This document shows, piece by piece, positions 1 to 10,402 of a DNA stretch of 64,000 nt. The stretch covers positions 1 through 64,000 of the forward strand of contig JNEN01000719.1 of assembly GCA_000697355.1 (NCBI GenBank), read 5' to 3'. The DNA is from Syncephalastrum monosporum B8922. Lineage: Eukaryota > Mucoromycota > Mucoromycetes > Mucorales > Syncephalastraceae. Each line of letters starts with the position of its first letter. The first letter of the stretch is position 1. The position numbers were made by a program, and so were the translations under genes. The notes under the pieces were generated by a model that worked only from the letters and a program-made list of their open reading frames with translations, searched no databases and was not told the DNA's origin.

Positions 1-2866
1 GCATGGTGCTCTTCAGGCGCGTCGAGAGTCGTGAGCGCCTGCATGGCCGTGAGCGCTGCGCTGCTCAGTGCATATTGGCATAGGGTCAGATAACCGCCCT
101 GTTGGGGCAGCTTTTGCCAGAACGTGGTGGTGGTCGTCGTCTGCTTTTCTGTTACGAGCGCGGTCGTGGGGGGCTCGGATACAGCCTGCATAGAGCCGTG
201 GACCTCCTCGATCGCGCGCCGGGCCATCTTGTGCGCCACTTCGGAAGAGGTCTCCGTCCCATGACTCGGCTCAGCCGCAGAAGAAGAGCCGCTTTCAGAC
301 GCGTGCTCGGCGCTGCCGCTACTCTCCGCGCCATGCTCGCCAGAGGCAGCGGCACCGCTCTCGTGGGCAGCGGACTCAGAGCCCAGGTCGTCTTCCTTAA
401 GCGTGCCATTTTGGATCATCTGGCTGCGGTACACCTTGAGGGTGTCGATCAGGGCAATACCAAAGGCAACCTGGCAAAGATGGAGCGGGAAGTGGAGGTA
501 CACCCAGATCTGATGGTGGCTGTTGTGCAAAAAGACCTAGCAAAGGAAATGTGTGTGTTGAGCCGACTTGCATGACGCGCAGAAGAGGCTGCGGCAGTGA
601 GGATCTTTTTTCTTTTCTATTCTTACCTCCTTGCTAAAGTCTTCAAAGTACATGAAGAAAAAGCCAAAAATAATGATGACCGCCATAAAGTTGGGCATCC
701 TTTGTTGAAAGAACGTTAGAATACCTGCTTACTTGTTCGTACTTTTCGGGACTCACATAATCAAGATGTTGGTGCCCGAGAGAGCGACCAAGCTCACCAG
801 ACCCATCAGGTTTTCACCCAAGACAATAAGCGTCAAGAGACCCAAACGTTCGGCAAGGTTACTCGCGGCCCAAGACAGACTCTTGTCGCTGCGGCTGATG
901 GTGTTGACCAAAACTTCGGTGAGGATGGCCAGGTACCACATGATCCGATGTGTGCCCTGTTCTAGAATGGCAATGGAGCCGGCCCAGAGCGCGATCGAAA
1001 TTAAATTGGCGCCAATGTAGAATGCCAAGGCAATACGCGATTTTGACCGCAGCGTCAGCGCCACAATGAAGACTATTTTTTAACCACGTTTAGTTACATT
1101 TTTCTTCCAATCAGAAGCTCCCTTTTCTTTTCTTTTCTTCACTTACCGATCGAGTATTCAATGACCAGAACCGCCTTGAGGGCTGTGTAGATAAAGGCAA
1201 ATGAATTCATTTCTTTGAGTTCGTTTCCTCCACGTATAATTGTGCGCGAAGAAAAAGGGGTACTTACCGATATAACCATAGACATACATGGGACTGTTAA
1301 GAAAGTGTTCAGAAGTACCCGCCATGGCAACTGTTGTAGCGGTTAGTATATATATCCTGCCATTTACTGGTCTGATCAGTATCTCTTTGTCTTTTTACTT
1401 ACTGACGGCACACATCTCGATGAGTTTCCAGATATGGTGGACAACATCATCGCTGGAAATAGAAAAACGAAAAACTCAGCAAAGAATCTCGACTTTTTTC
1501 CACTCCTCCGTTCATGAAACTTACGTGTCAAAACGGGCAGTGTAAAGCGAACTCGCTGTCCACGCCCACCAAGTAACGACGAACCACTCTGCATAGGTAC
1601 CCAAGGAGGCCCAGTCTTTGATGACATGGGCATGTGTAAACTCGGTCAAGGTCGCGACGTAAAATAGATCATAAAAGAGCTCAAGCCAAGAGGCCGCTTT
1701 TTCTTGACCAATATCTGCGCTGAGATCCGGTTCGGGGTATCTATAGTTGTAAAAAAAAAAAAAAAGGAAGGTACTTTTAGTGACACGGTGTACTGGAAGG
1801 AGGGAAAAATTACTGGAAGAAGGGGCGTCGCGTGGCTTCGACAGGCAACGTTTCATGATGTTGGTGGAAGGGCTTGAACTCGACATAGACGTTGTCGTTG
1901 AGCTCGATCGTGTAGTTGCTCGGGTTGTGTTCAAGATGGGCGAGGTCGTGGTGCGACTGGCGATGGTGATCCTCGGTGGCGAGTTCTTTATGGTGGTGAA
2001 TTTTGATCGAGAAATCGCGCTTGGTTTTGTATAAAAAAGCTGTCAGACTGTCGGTGTCACGAACACCGTTGAATTGGATACGTTCCTGCGGCGTCAGCCG
2101 GATCTGTGCAACCCCACGTTCAGTATCACACAACGGCAACAAAGAGGCACATGACAAAAGGCTGTGCCTGATCATCTTTTCTTGTCTCTACTAACCCTGC
2201 GAGCGAAGTCGTCTGCTGTAGTGTGGTTCAACGCGAACCGTTGATTACCTCTCAGCTGACGGAAATGGACGACTATTGTATAATCATGGTTAGATTAATA
2301 GGCTCAGGGGGGGAATACATGTGGCGCACATAGATAACTTGCCTACGATATAGTTTTCTTCCTCCTCATGATGATGGTGGGCTCTACAGAAAGAAAAGGA
2401 GTGTTATTAGCGTGTGCTGACCTCCCTCATACCTTCATGTCACTTACTCTTCGATGTGGGAGCCCTGTTTGACTTCCTCCTCCCAGTCTTTCATTTCATG
2501 CAAATAGGTTTGTCTGCGTTTCCGGTGAGCTTCCAGCTGCTCGATGGGGTGACTAATCACGTCGCCAAAGGTTTCTTCGCCATGGTGGTAGGTCGGACGT
2601 TCGCCGACGCTGCGTCGATAGGAAGACTTGTGATCGTCAAAGTCAATCTGCTGCATCTCGACATCCTCGCGATTCTCAGAAAAGCGGTGCTCGAGCGCGG
2701 CAGGGCTGTTGAGTGCAACGAACTCTTCTTCGTCACTCATGCTGGGCCGTCGTTGTAGCGTCGTAGGGCTGCGGCCGATCGCAGGCCGGTAACCACCGCG
2801 ACCGCGTGTGGTAGGCCCGCGCCGTACTGATCTGGCTGTGGTTGGACGTCGTGAAGGAAAGTCCAT
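1..2866 (-). CDS. LtrA-family multi-pass membrane protein (3' end off window)
   Basis: I built a multi-exon gene whose phases agree at every junction traced: 2866-2448, 2383-2347, 2255-2196, 2103-1814, 1740-1525, then further exons near 1453-1400, 1340-1269, 1171-1146, 1080-754, 703-627 and 532 to the left edge. The first exon encodes a charged cytosolic N-terminus rich in Arg and acidic residues, followed by a His/Glu run. The core holds the LtrA (low temperature requirement A) signature: 'SWLELFYDLFYVA' near 1700, several hydrophobic helices, 'LTLIVLGENLMGLV' near 800 and 'WVYLHFPLHL' near 510. LtrA proteins are predicted polytopic membrane proteins; their substrate is not established. After the last recognisable helix lies a Ser/Glu/Ala-rich stretch. 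The stop codon lies beyond position 1. Family assignment is strong, function unknown. Confidence 0.85.
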
Positions 2867-3800
2867 CAGAGAAAAGAGATAAAAAAGGTACAGAAAAAGG
2901 GGATGTCAAAGGAAAAGTAGAAGAGTGCAAGAAAATGAAAATGAAAAAGAAAATGAAAAAGAAAAAGAGCCAATGCGTATTGACGAGATAATAAATACGA
3001 ATAATGATGGCCCCGACCAGACACGACAAAAAACTTAGCTTGCTTCGCAGGAAAAAGATGTGTGTTGAGTTTATTGATGCGCTTGGGTTGGTCTCTTTTT
3101 TTGGGGGGAGGAGTCGAGGCGATCAATTTGCAAAAATTGAACGGCTTTCCCTCTATAGAAACCGCACATCCCTCCGCTCAAAAGACAATTGCTTGTCCGA
3201 TACCATATTCGGTTGGTTTAGACCCCTTCGCTCTGTTCGACTCTTGGATATGTTTTCGAATCTGCTTGTTACTCTGGACGCAGTAAAAAGGAAAAGAAAA
3301 AACAAGAAAAGGAAATAGAGGGCTGGGTCTGCATACACCTTGCAGCGTGACGGTCAGGTCCATCCATCCTGCCCGTCTTTCCATTCTCCCCGGGAAAGTA
3401 AGTCATGGAACGTCCAGAAAGCTTGTCAATTTATCACGCATTAAGTACGTGGGGATCAAAGTACAAAGCTTTCTTTCTACCTCTCTGTCTCCGTCACTCC
3501 GAGCGCGTGAGATGAGTGGGTTTCCAACGTCAATCCTTTATTGCCGGAGCACAACAGCCGAGCTATCACACAGGGGGCTGGGGCGATGTTGCTTCTTCCT
3601 CTTAATTCTTTCTCTCAAAATTTTTGGGCCTGTATGGCAACCTAAAAGGGAAGGAGATCGCCCACGACCTTTTCTGAAGGCGTGTTCAACCCGGGAAATA
3701 GCCCTTTTTTTTTTTCTTTCTAAGAGACAGGACAGAGGAATGGATCAATCAGAGTCGCGAGCTTCTTATTTTATCATTTCCCATTACTCTTGATTCAGGT
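2867..3800. other. Spacer upstream of the LtrA gene
   Basis: About 0.9 kb without a gene I can support. Immediately upstream of the LtrA start (2870-2990) the plus strand is a purine-rich run of AAAGAAAATG-like units, so the minus-strand leader is pyrimidine-rich, as is common near fungal promoters. The open stretches here overlap each other on both strands and look like chance. This is where the LtrA promoter should lie. Confidence 0.4.
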
Positions 3801-3839
3801 GACACAAAATCCTTTTTCTCGCTCGTCTCGCCCGTCTAC

Positions 3840-4388
3840 GGCGATTTAAAGATCGTCGAGGTTGCACATTTGCTCAAGATTTAGCTCAGGCAATCAACCA
3901 GCAAGCTTGGATCATGTGCACGCAAGATACCATTGAAGGACCCAAAATGGTGACTGTCAATGACTGTCGTCCTCAAATTCTCTTTGATTTATGCCAAGAT
4001 CGCAGTGTCTGGAGTGTTTTCGTTGTTCTTTTTTTCATTCTTCAATTTCTATATATATATAATGGACACTAAATCCACAGAGAAGACGGCTTTGGGAACA
4101 GCCTTGAGAATCAAAAATGAATCCGGTGGTCTGTGGTTAAAACTTTCCACACGGCCAAGCACGGACATTGTCAGTAGGACGCTCCTTCGTGAACATCCCT
4201 CTAGACGGCAGGGCTGGTACTGATATTCATCAATGAATTGGTTTTTGACATTACGAATGAAGACATTGCCGCAACGGCCGTGGTTGGAAACGGCGTCACT
4301 GGAACTGCCATCGTGGTGGGCGCGGATGAAGAAAGCGATGGCCGCCGCACTGACTCGCGCTGTACCTGTCACTCCCGGAAGGCTTAAT
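3840..4388 (+). CDS. Candidate orphan gene or decayed gene fragment, three exon-like blocks
   Basis: Three open blocks join with consistent phase. Block one (about 3840-4010) is open and reads like coding, including 'QAWIMCTQDTIEGPKMV'. Block two (4072-4172) follows an acceptor ending CCACAG and ends at a GTAGGA donor. Block three (about 4212-4388) follows ACGGCAG, contains 'INELVFDITNEDIAATAVV', and ends in a short Cys-containing tail before TAA. I found no convincing start codon: the first block runs upstream into an in-frame stop near 3802. I do not recognise the family. It may be a 5'-truncated or decaying gene, and it sits next to a decayed Tc1-like transposase. Confidence 0.3.
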
Positions 4389-4833
4389 ATTTAATTCAAT
4401 ACAACCTGCTAACGCCCTTCTCTAACGCGATGCGCTTGGGTCTTCCGGTGTGAGACTGCTCAGCAGGAGCCCACTTGATGCAAAACTATTATCGACACCT
4501 CTCAAACCTGTTACGTGTTTTTCTCGACACTGAATTGAGCTCTCTTCTTTGACCCATTAATGCTCTTCAACATTAAAATCAATAGAAACCCCTCTGAAAT
4601 AGTATAAATACCCCCAGGTTATTTTTATTTAACACAATATTCGATACGGATGTGGAATACATACGATATCCTCTTCAACAACGTCATGAAGTGCACATAT
4701 TGACTACCTTCCTTGTATCTTACTCGTACACGCCCGTCGTGGCCGAAAAATTGACACTTTTGAACACCCGCAGCTGGTCAAAACGAAAGAGGTGGGACAG
4801 GCTGATTGACCCCTTCTCTATTCCCCATTAATC
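4389..4833. other. AT-rich spacer before the transposase remnant
   Basis: No gene seen. A TATA-like stretch (AGTATAAATA) lies near 4602, about 230 bp before the transposase-like ORF. No terminal inverted repeat could be recognised by eye. Confidence 0.3.
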
Positions 4834-5340
4834 ATGGTATTAAGCACTGTCGACAAAGCCAAAGCTGTCGCTTTCAAGCAAGCTGGCTGGAAGATTACCA
4901 AAATCGCCAGAGAGCTGAAAGTGTCACGACAGACCATCTATAAGGCCATTGCTGACTACAAGCAACACGGTCACCACGAGCGAAAGGAGGGCTCCGGACG
5001 CTCCAGAAAGCTCACGGAGCGTGACGAGCGCGCCTTGATACGCGAAATCAAGAAGGATAAGCGCGTTCCACTGACCGACATTGTGCGGCGTTCCGGTCTC
5101 GATGTGTCCATCCAGACAATCCGGCGATCTCTGAGACGCGCTGACTTTGACTCTCGGGATGCCAGGAAAAGCGGTTCCTGAGGGGAAAGCACCGAGAAAG
5201 GTCTTGCTTTTGCAAGAAAGTACAAGCCCTGGACCCCTTGACGACTGGAAAAAGGTCTTGTGGACTGTCGAGGCCAGTTTCGAAAAAGGCAAGAAATCAG
5301 GCCAGGTTCGCGTTTGCCGCACGAAGGACGAGGTCAGCGA
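4834..5340 (+). mobile_element. Decayed Tc1/mariner-type transposase
   Basis: The 115-residue ORF at 4834-5181 is the N-terminal DNA-binding part of a Tc1-like transposase: a helix-turn-helix with 'ITKIARELKVSRQTIYKAI' (about residues 22-40), a basic linker, and a second HTH ('VSIQTIRRSLRRADFDSR'). It ends at a TGA. Catalytic-domain sequence resumes in another frame at about 5245-5335, including 'DDWKKVLWTVEASFEKGKKS'. In active Tc1 enzymes this segment carries the first catalytic Asp within a W-(S/T)-D-E context; here that position is Val. The homology then stops, so the second Asp and the third acidic residue are absent. The copy therefore carries a frame change, a lost catalytic residue and a 3' truncation, and cannot encode an active transposase. 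No terminal repeats were identified. Confidence 0.8.
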
Positions 5341-7398
5341 CATTTTATTAATAATTGTAGAATGTTTTCATCACCAGGATTTTACTTTATATGAAAATAA
5401 AATCTATTATATAACAAGGCGAAGCCTTTCACCAGCTTCGGGAGCGTAAAGAAGTGACCTGCAGATCAAATGTAGGCTGTGATGGCACGGAGCCCCAGGC
5501 GGAGGGCCTCAATCACATCCGGAATGCCAATCGAAGGTCCAAATATGACCGCAGCGAAGCGTTCACGAAGCTGGTCCATTATATATAAAAAATAGGCTTT
5601 CGTATCATCCGTAATTACATAAGCAGGACGCTCTAGATCCGGGCTCACTCCCCGTCAGCGCATCTGGCCAAGTAGAGCAGTTTGAAACGTGAACGTGCCT
5701 GACGTTAATCTTCAACAGGTCAAAGGTAGGCCAATGAGATTTCTGTAACGCGAAAAATATTTGATGTCAATCTATCACGGTCTTTCTTTTTTCTGCGTTG
5801 TTTTTGCCATTGGCAGACGCGGTTTATGTAGTCGCATGAAAGTCTATCAATGTATGTCTGTCTCATAATAGTTGTGAAATATACCGAGCGTTTCAAACGG
5901 CAGCATCTGTGTACCGGTGCGAGGATCCTTACGCCTATCGAAGCCCCTACGACCGAACCAAGTGCAGATCTCACTTTTGTCAAGAACGAACGAACCATGA
6001 TTAAGGGTCGGCTTAGTTGGGCGAAGTTTATGATGATGGTCAACGAGTGGGCCTGTTTGACAGATATTGCAGTCATGTTACTCTTTAAGGAGCTTCCCAG
6101 GATGCAGTTCCGGATCTTCGTTAGTCACTGAGTCATCAGACAAGTGATATAAACGAAGAAAAGTATTGGATTTTTCCTAAAACCTAGCGCTTGGCAATGC
6201 CCCTTTTATGCATTGCGTCTACGGTTTTTCACGTTGGCGTGAAGTAGCTCGTGCCAATTGAAGCATCGTGATTCGTCAATATATATACCAATATAGCATG
6301 TAGTTTTATTGTATGGACTTTAAATAAAAAAAAGCAGCAAACGCTATAGCTTCTGCTCCTCTAAAGGACATCTAGGAAAGAATTGCATGAGTGAACTGAG
6401 TGGGAAATTTACCTTGTTAGCCTGGTGATATAGCTCCGGGACTTAAAAAACCAAAACGATAGCATATCCTCTTTTCTTTATACTTTTGTACTTCTTGGCC
6501 CAAGGAAGCGTTGGATAGGTATCGCCCTCTTCGACGTCAGCTCTGTGGTACGCCCCAGGACGCACTAAGTGAAAGTGAGGCGCTTTGTACTGCCATCGTG
6601 CACTGCAATTACGACTTCATCAGCAGCGTCGTGCCAAAGTGGGTGGTTTTTCTTTAATAGCCCTTGAAATCGACTACCTTCTCTTTTCCTCTTGTCTTCC
6701 AGTCACCTAAACAGTACTCTCGTTCCTCTTCTCGTTGTCCACCACTCGCTGTAATAAACTTGTCCATCTCTTATCTCATACACCTTGAATACTGAAGCCA
6801 TTTTGTTGGAAGTGAGTTAGTGTTGGAACTTTTTCTCTGCTCCTTGAAGATTTTCTTGACAGTGCATTGTTGTTCTTTTCAACTACAGCAGCAACAACGA
6901 CAACGACAACAAGCTCAGTGTCCCATCGACGCACGAATATCAATGCTACGCGTATTGACGTGTAGAACAGCGAAGAATGTTCACGAACGTACAACAGCCA
7001 CCCAACACTGAGGCTCGAGGTGGTGCGACCTGACATACGCGTAACTGAAAGCCTCTCTATACATTTCACCAGTGGGCGGAGGAGAACATGAAGGTGATAT
7101 GTGTATGGTATATGGTATTTTAACTATACGTAGTTTATATAAACGCATGTGACGTGGGAATATGGGATGTTTACCAGATGCTCAGACGGAGGCGAAGAGT
7201 CTATGCATGGCGAGAAAATACTTCTTTCTGACCTCGAATGAAAGCTGTGGAACTTTCGAGAGGCGCTTTAGACCCACGACGTGTCATGCATTTTTTTTTC
7301 ATCCCGTTGTTGTTTCCTCGCTTCTTACCATTACATTTTGCATTGATCTTTTTGTTTTTCACTTGTTTTTCTGCTGTTCCTTTTATTTTCTATTAAGC
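5341..7398. other. Gene-poor spacer with short unexplained open stretches
   Basis: About 2 kb without a supported gene. On the minus strand 5648-5466 is a 60-codon open stretch with coding-like composition ('VITDDTKAYFLYIMDQL'). On the plus strand about 6465-6655 an open stretch without a start codon reads 'SWPKEALDRYRPLRRQL' and continues to 'AIVHCNYDFISSVVPK'. Neither is recognisable and neither has clear splice partners. They may be relics of inserted elements. The final 300 bp, with pyrimidine-rich tracts, is probably the promoter and leader of the next gene. Confidence 0.3.
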
Positions 7399-8245
7399 AT
7401 GTCCACTCTCTCCCACTGTCCACCACTCACGCCTCCCCATTCTCCTCGTAGCTGGTCTGCCGGCAGAAAGCGGCGGCTGTCCATAGAAAACGACAACACG
7501 ACGATACCCTTTGCCCATCCTGTTGATTTTTCTGGCAAGAAGCGACGCTTCACACCCTCTCCCCCTCCCTCTTCTTTTGCTCCTGAGTCTACCTTCCCCA
7601 CTTATTCTCATTCTACGCAAAACCACGCTTCTCTGTATGATCCTGCGTATCCCGACAGCTTTCCAACGTGTTCCCCCACGCAATCACACACGAGCCACGA
7701 CACAGCCAAAGCACCCGAACCATCAGCAGCAGCAGCACCTGGCTCGAATGAACTATACCCCGACCTGTATGTTTCCTCAGAAGATTGCGACATGGACGGC
7801 ATTGAGACTTACCGCGTACTCAGGCGCAATCCCGACGGAGGGTTACTCGTTGAATCAGACGCAGACGGCGGCTTACCCATGGAACTGCGCCCAGGCGAGC
7901 ATAAAATGAGAATACCAGACTTTGTCTTGCAAAAGTAAGCCAATTCGAATTTTATACCCACATATCTTACCAATCTTGAATCCCCTCTTAGGCGCCACCT
8001 CAATCTTAAGCAGCATGCGGAGGATCCCTCCAGAGACCGCCAGCTCGTCCTGTACCGGCCTTCCGTCTTGGACTCCTTGCGGCAGGTATCCCGACGCGAA
8101 GAGAATGAGTACGAGACGCGTATGGTAAGTCTGTCAATAGCAAAAGCGGGTAAAAAGAAACAAGCAAGATACTTACTTCCGCCAGGATATTGGAGAGACA
8201 ACGACCTACCCCGAGCTTACCACAGACGCCATGGAATTAGATTGA
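7399..8245 (+). CDS. Ser/Pro-rich hypothetical protein
   Basis: Three exons with matching phase: 7399-7934, 7992-8124 and 8186-8245, using GTAAGC/CTTAG and GTAAGT/GCCAG splice sites. I chose the ATG at 7399 because upstream in-frame sequence is T-rich and looks like leader. The N-terminal ~130 residues are Ser/Thr/Pro-rich and disordered, with basic KKRRF-type patches that could act as nuclear localisation signals. The C-terminal part (about residues 130-230) is more ordered, with 'GIETYRVLRRNPDGGLL' and a charged helix rich in Arg and Glu. I do not recognise a family. The tight intron structure and compositional contrast with flanking DNA support a real gene. Confidence 0.7.
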
Positions 8246-8409
8246 TTTTTGCCTAAACTGGGAGGCATGTCAAATGGCATGCCGTTGCATTGAATTTCAG
8301 TACCAACTGTATTCTACGTTTACATCCAACAAGAAGAATACATTATTCAACTCGCCCTTTTTTTTCGTAATTTTTTTCGTAATTTTTTTTTCTTTTGCTT
8401 CTTTAACCA

Positions 8410-10045
8410 ATGGACTGCTTTGAAGCCGAGGGCGGTTCGCCCAGATCGCCTGCGACGAAACGGCCTCTCAAGCAACGTGGCTTGCTTCGACGCCAGATCT
8501 GCCAGGCCATCGGTTTGGCCAGTCTGGCGTTGATTTTCTTCGTGCTGGCACGCGGTTCATTGTTGTCTGCAGAGCATGATGTCCACTATGCCTCGGATGA
8601 GTTCCATCCTAAACAGGAACAGGAGCAGCCAAGGATGGATACCGCCACTTTCGCCGCTGTCCATCCAACCACGCCTGCCTCGGCGTCGTCTTGGAAACCT
8701 CGCCCAACGAAGCAGCGCATCCTGCCTCACCTGGAACCCGATTTTGAACCGGACACATCCATTCCTGTCTCGACCTGGCAGAGGCTGCCGGTGCGCGGCG
8801 CGTTCTACATGGTCGTGCGCAATCAAAACCTCCAGGAGGCCCGGTCTGCGATCCGCAGCATCGAGGACCGCTTTAATAAGGGCGCGCGCTATCCCTGGGT
8901 GCTTCTCAACAATCAAGACTTCACCCACCATTTCCGCAAATACATCACCAAGGCGACTAGTGCGCCCGTCTTTTTTGGAAAGATAGACCTCGAGTCTTGG
9001 GACTATCCGAGCTGGATCGATGTGTCTGTCGCAGAGGAAAATATGCTCAACATGTGGGGCGGGAATGTCTACAAGGGCAACAGTCTTTCCTACCGCCAAT
9101 TGTTGAGGTAACTGAAAATAAGGTGTGCGTGGACGTGAGCTAATCCTTGTTTAGATACCAGACCGGCCTGTTCGTTCATCACCCTCTATTTTCCAATGTG
9201 GACTATGTCTGGCGTGTCGAGCCTGACTCGCATTATACCTGCGACATGAGTGATGATCCTTTCAAGCAGATGATGCGGCACAACAAGACCCTGGGTAAAG
9301 AAGTTCGATGAGTGGATACATGTTACTGATTTTATCCCTGTGCATTAGGATTTGCTATCAGTATGCACGAGTCTCCAGGGACGATCAATAACCTCTGGGA
9401 AGACACGCTCGAATTTATGGATACCCACGAAGAATACATGAGGCCCGTCAACGAAACCATCATGCCCTGGATACTCGACGAAAACGATGACTACAATCTG
9501 TGCCATATCTGGACTAATTTTGAGATTGTCAAGACTTCCTTTTTAAAATCCAAGGGCTACCAGAGCTACTTTGAATTCCTTGATCGTCGCGGTGGTTTCT
9601 TTTATGAGAGGTAAAAAAGCAAAAAGACAGAGAAACAGAAAAGAAGGACGAAAGCATCGCAATGAAAATGTACCACTATGCAACGACTGACACAGCACTC
9701 TGTGTTTTATATGATAGGTGGGGCGACGCACCCATCCGGACCTTGGCAGCAGCCATGTTCTTGCCGCGCGACCAACTCATGTACTTCGATCGTATCGGCT
9801 ATGAACACTCGGTCGCGAGTCATTGCCCCGTTAACGCCGAGTACATGAAAAAGTGCAGCTGTGATGTAACGGAGAACTTTGGTATATATCCATGAAAAAA
9901 TAACCGAGATTATGGGATTGAAGGGCTCACCTGTTCTTTAAAAGACTTCAACAGCAACAGCTGCACAGTAGATCTCCTCAAATACATTGACGAGGCCGCC
10001 CTCCATGACTTGGCGTCGTTTGCCGAATCACAAATGGTGGACTAA
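8410..10045 (+). CDS. Alpha-1,2-mannosyltransferase, KRE2/MNT1/KTR family (GT15)
   Basis: Five exons join in phase (8410-9107, 9155-9294, 9349-9610, 9718-9881, 9945-10045), giving 454 residues, normal for the family. It is a type II Golgi membrane protein: a basic cytosolic N-terminus, one hydrophobic anchor ('LASLALIFFVLA', about residues 36-47), a Pro/Thr-rich stem, then the GT15 catalytic domain from about residue 130. Diagnostic motifs are 'GAFYMVVRN', 'VWRVEPDSHYTCD' (the acidic, metal-binding region), 'YNLCHIWTNFEI' (the conserved motif carrying the proposed catalytic Glu) and a C-terminal 'YFDRIGYEHSVASHCP'. The enzyme transfers mannose from GDP-mannose onto N- and O-linked glycans of secreted and cell-wall proteins. 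I do not assign a specific KTR paralogue. Confidence 0.92.
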
Positions 10046-10402
10046 AACCCGAAGCATAAAGCAAAGGAAAAAAAAAAAGATATAGCATACCTCTTCACTT
10101 CAAATTATCTTCCATTTTCACTACGTACTCTCCCTCGCTCGCTCGTGAAATATATTGTATAGGCATCATCGTACATAACATCACACCCACCCACAGACAA
10201 ATCAAATAATATACACAAATCACAATATACACACACCAACAACAGCACCAATAATACACGGAAATATAATCCACCGACCTTTTTATTCCTTTTTTTTTCT
10301 CCTGTTGCAGTCGGCATTGTGAGGGTGGGGGTGAACCAGGTCAAAGACGATACAGCCCTCTTCTTTTTTTTTTCGCTCGTTTGTTTTCCGCACGGACAGA
10401 AG
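10046..10402. other. Intergenic promoter region
   Basis: 357 bp between the mannosyltransferase stop and the LRR gene start. It is rich in CA/AT dinucleotides with several short T and A tracts. No other feature seen. Confidence 0.4.

Noticed and set aside
5720..6131. Overlapping open frames on both strands at 5720-6131
   Set aside because: Neither strand shows a recognised protein or splice signals; I could not choose between them.
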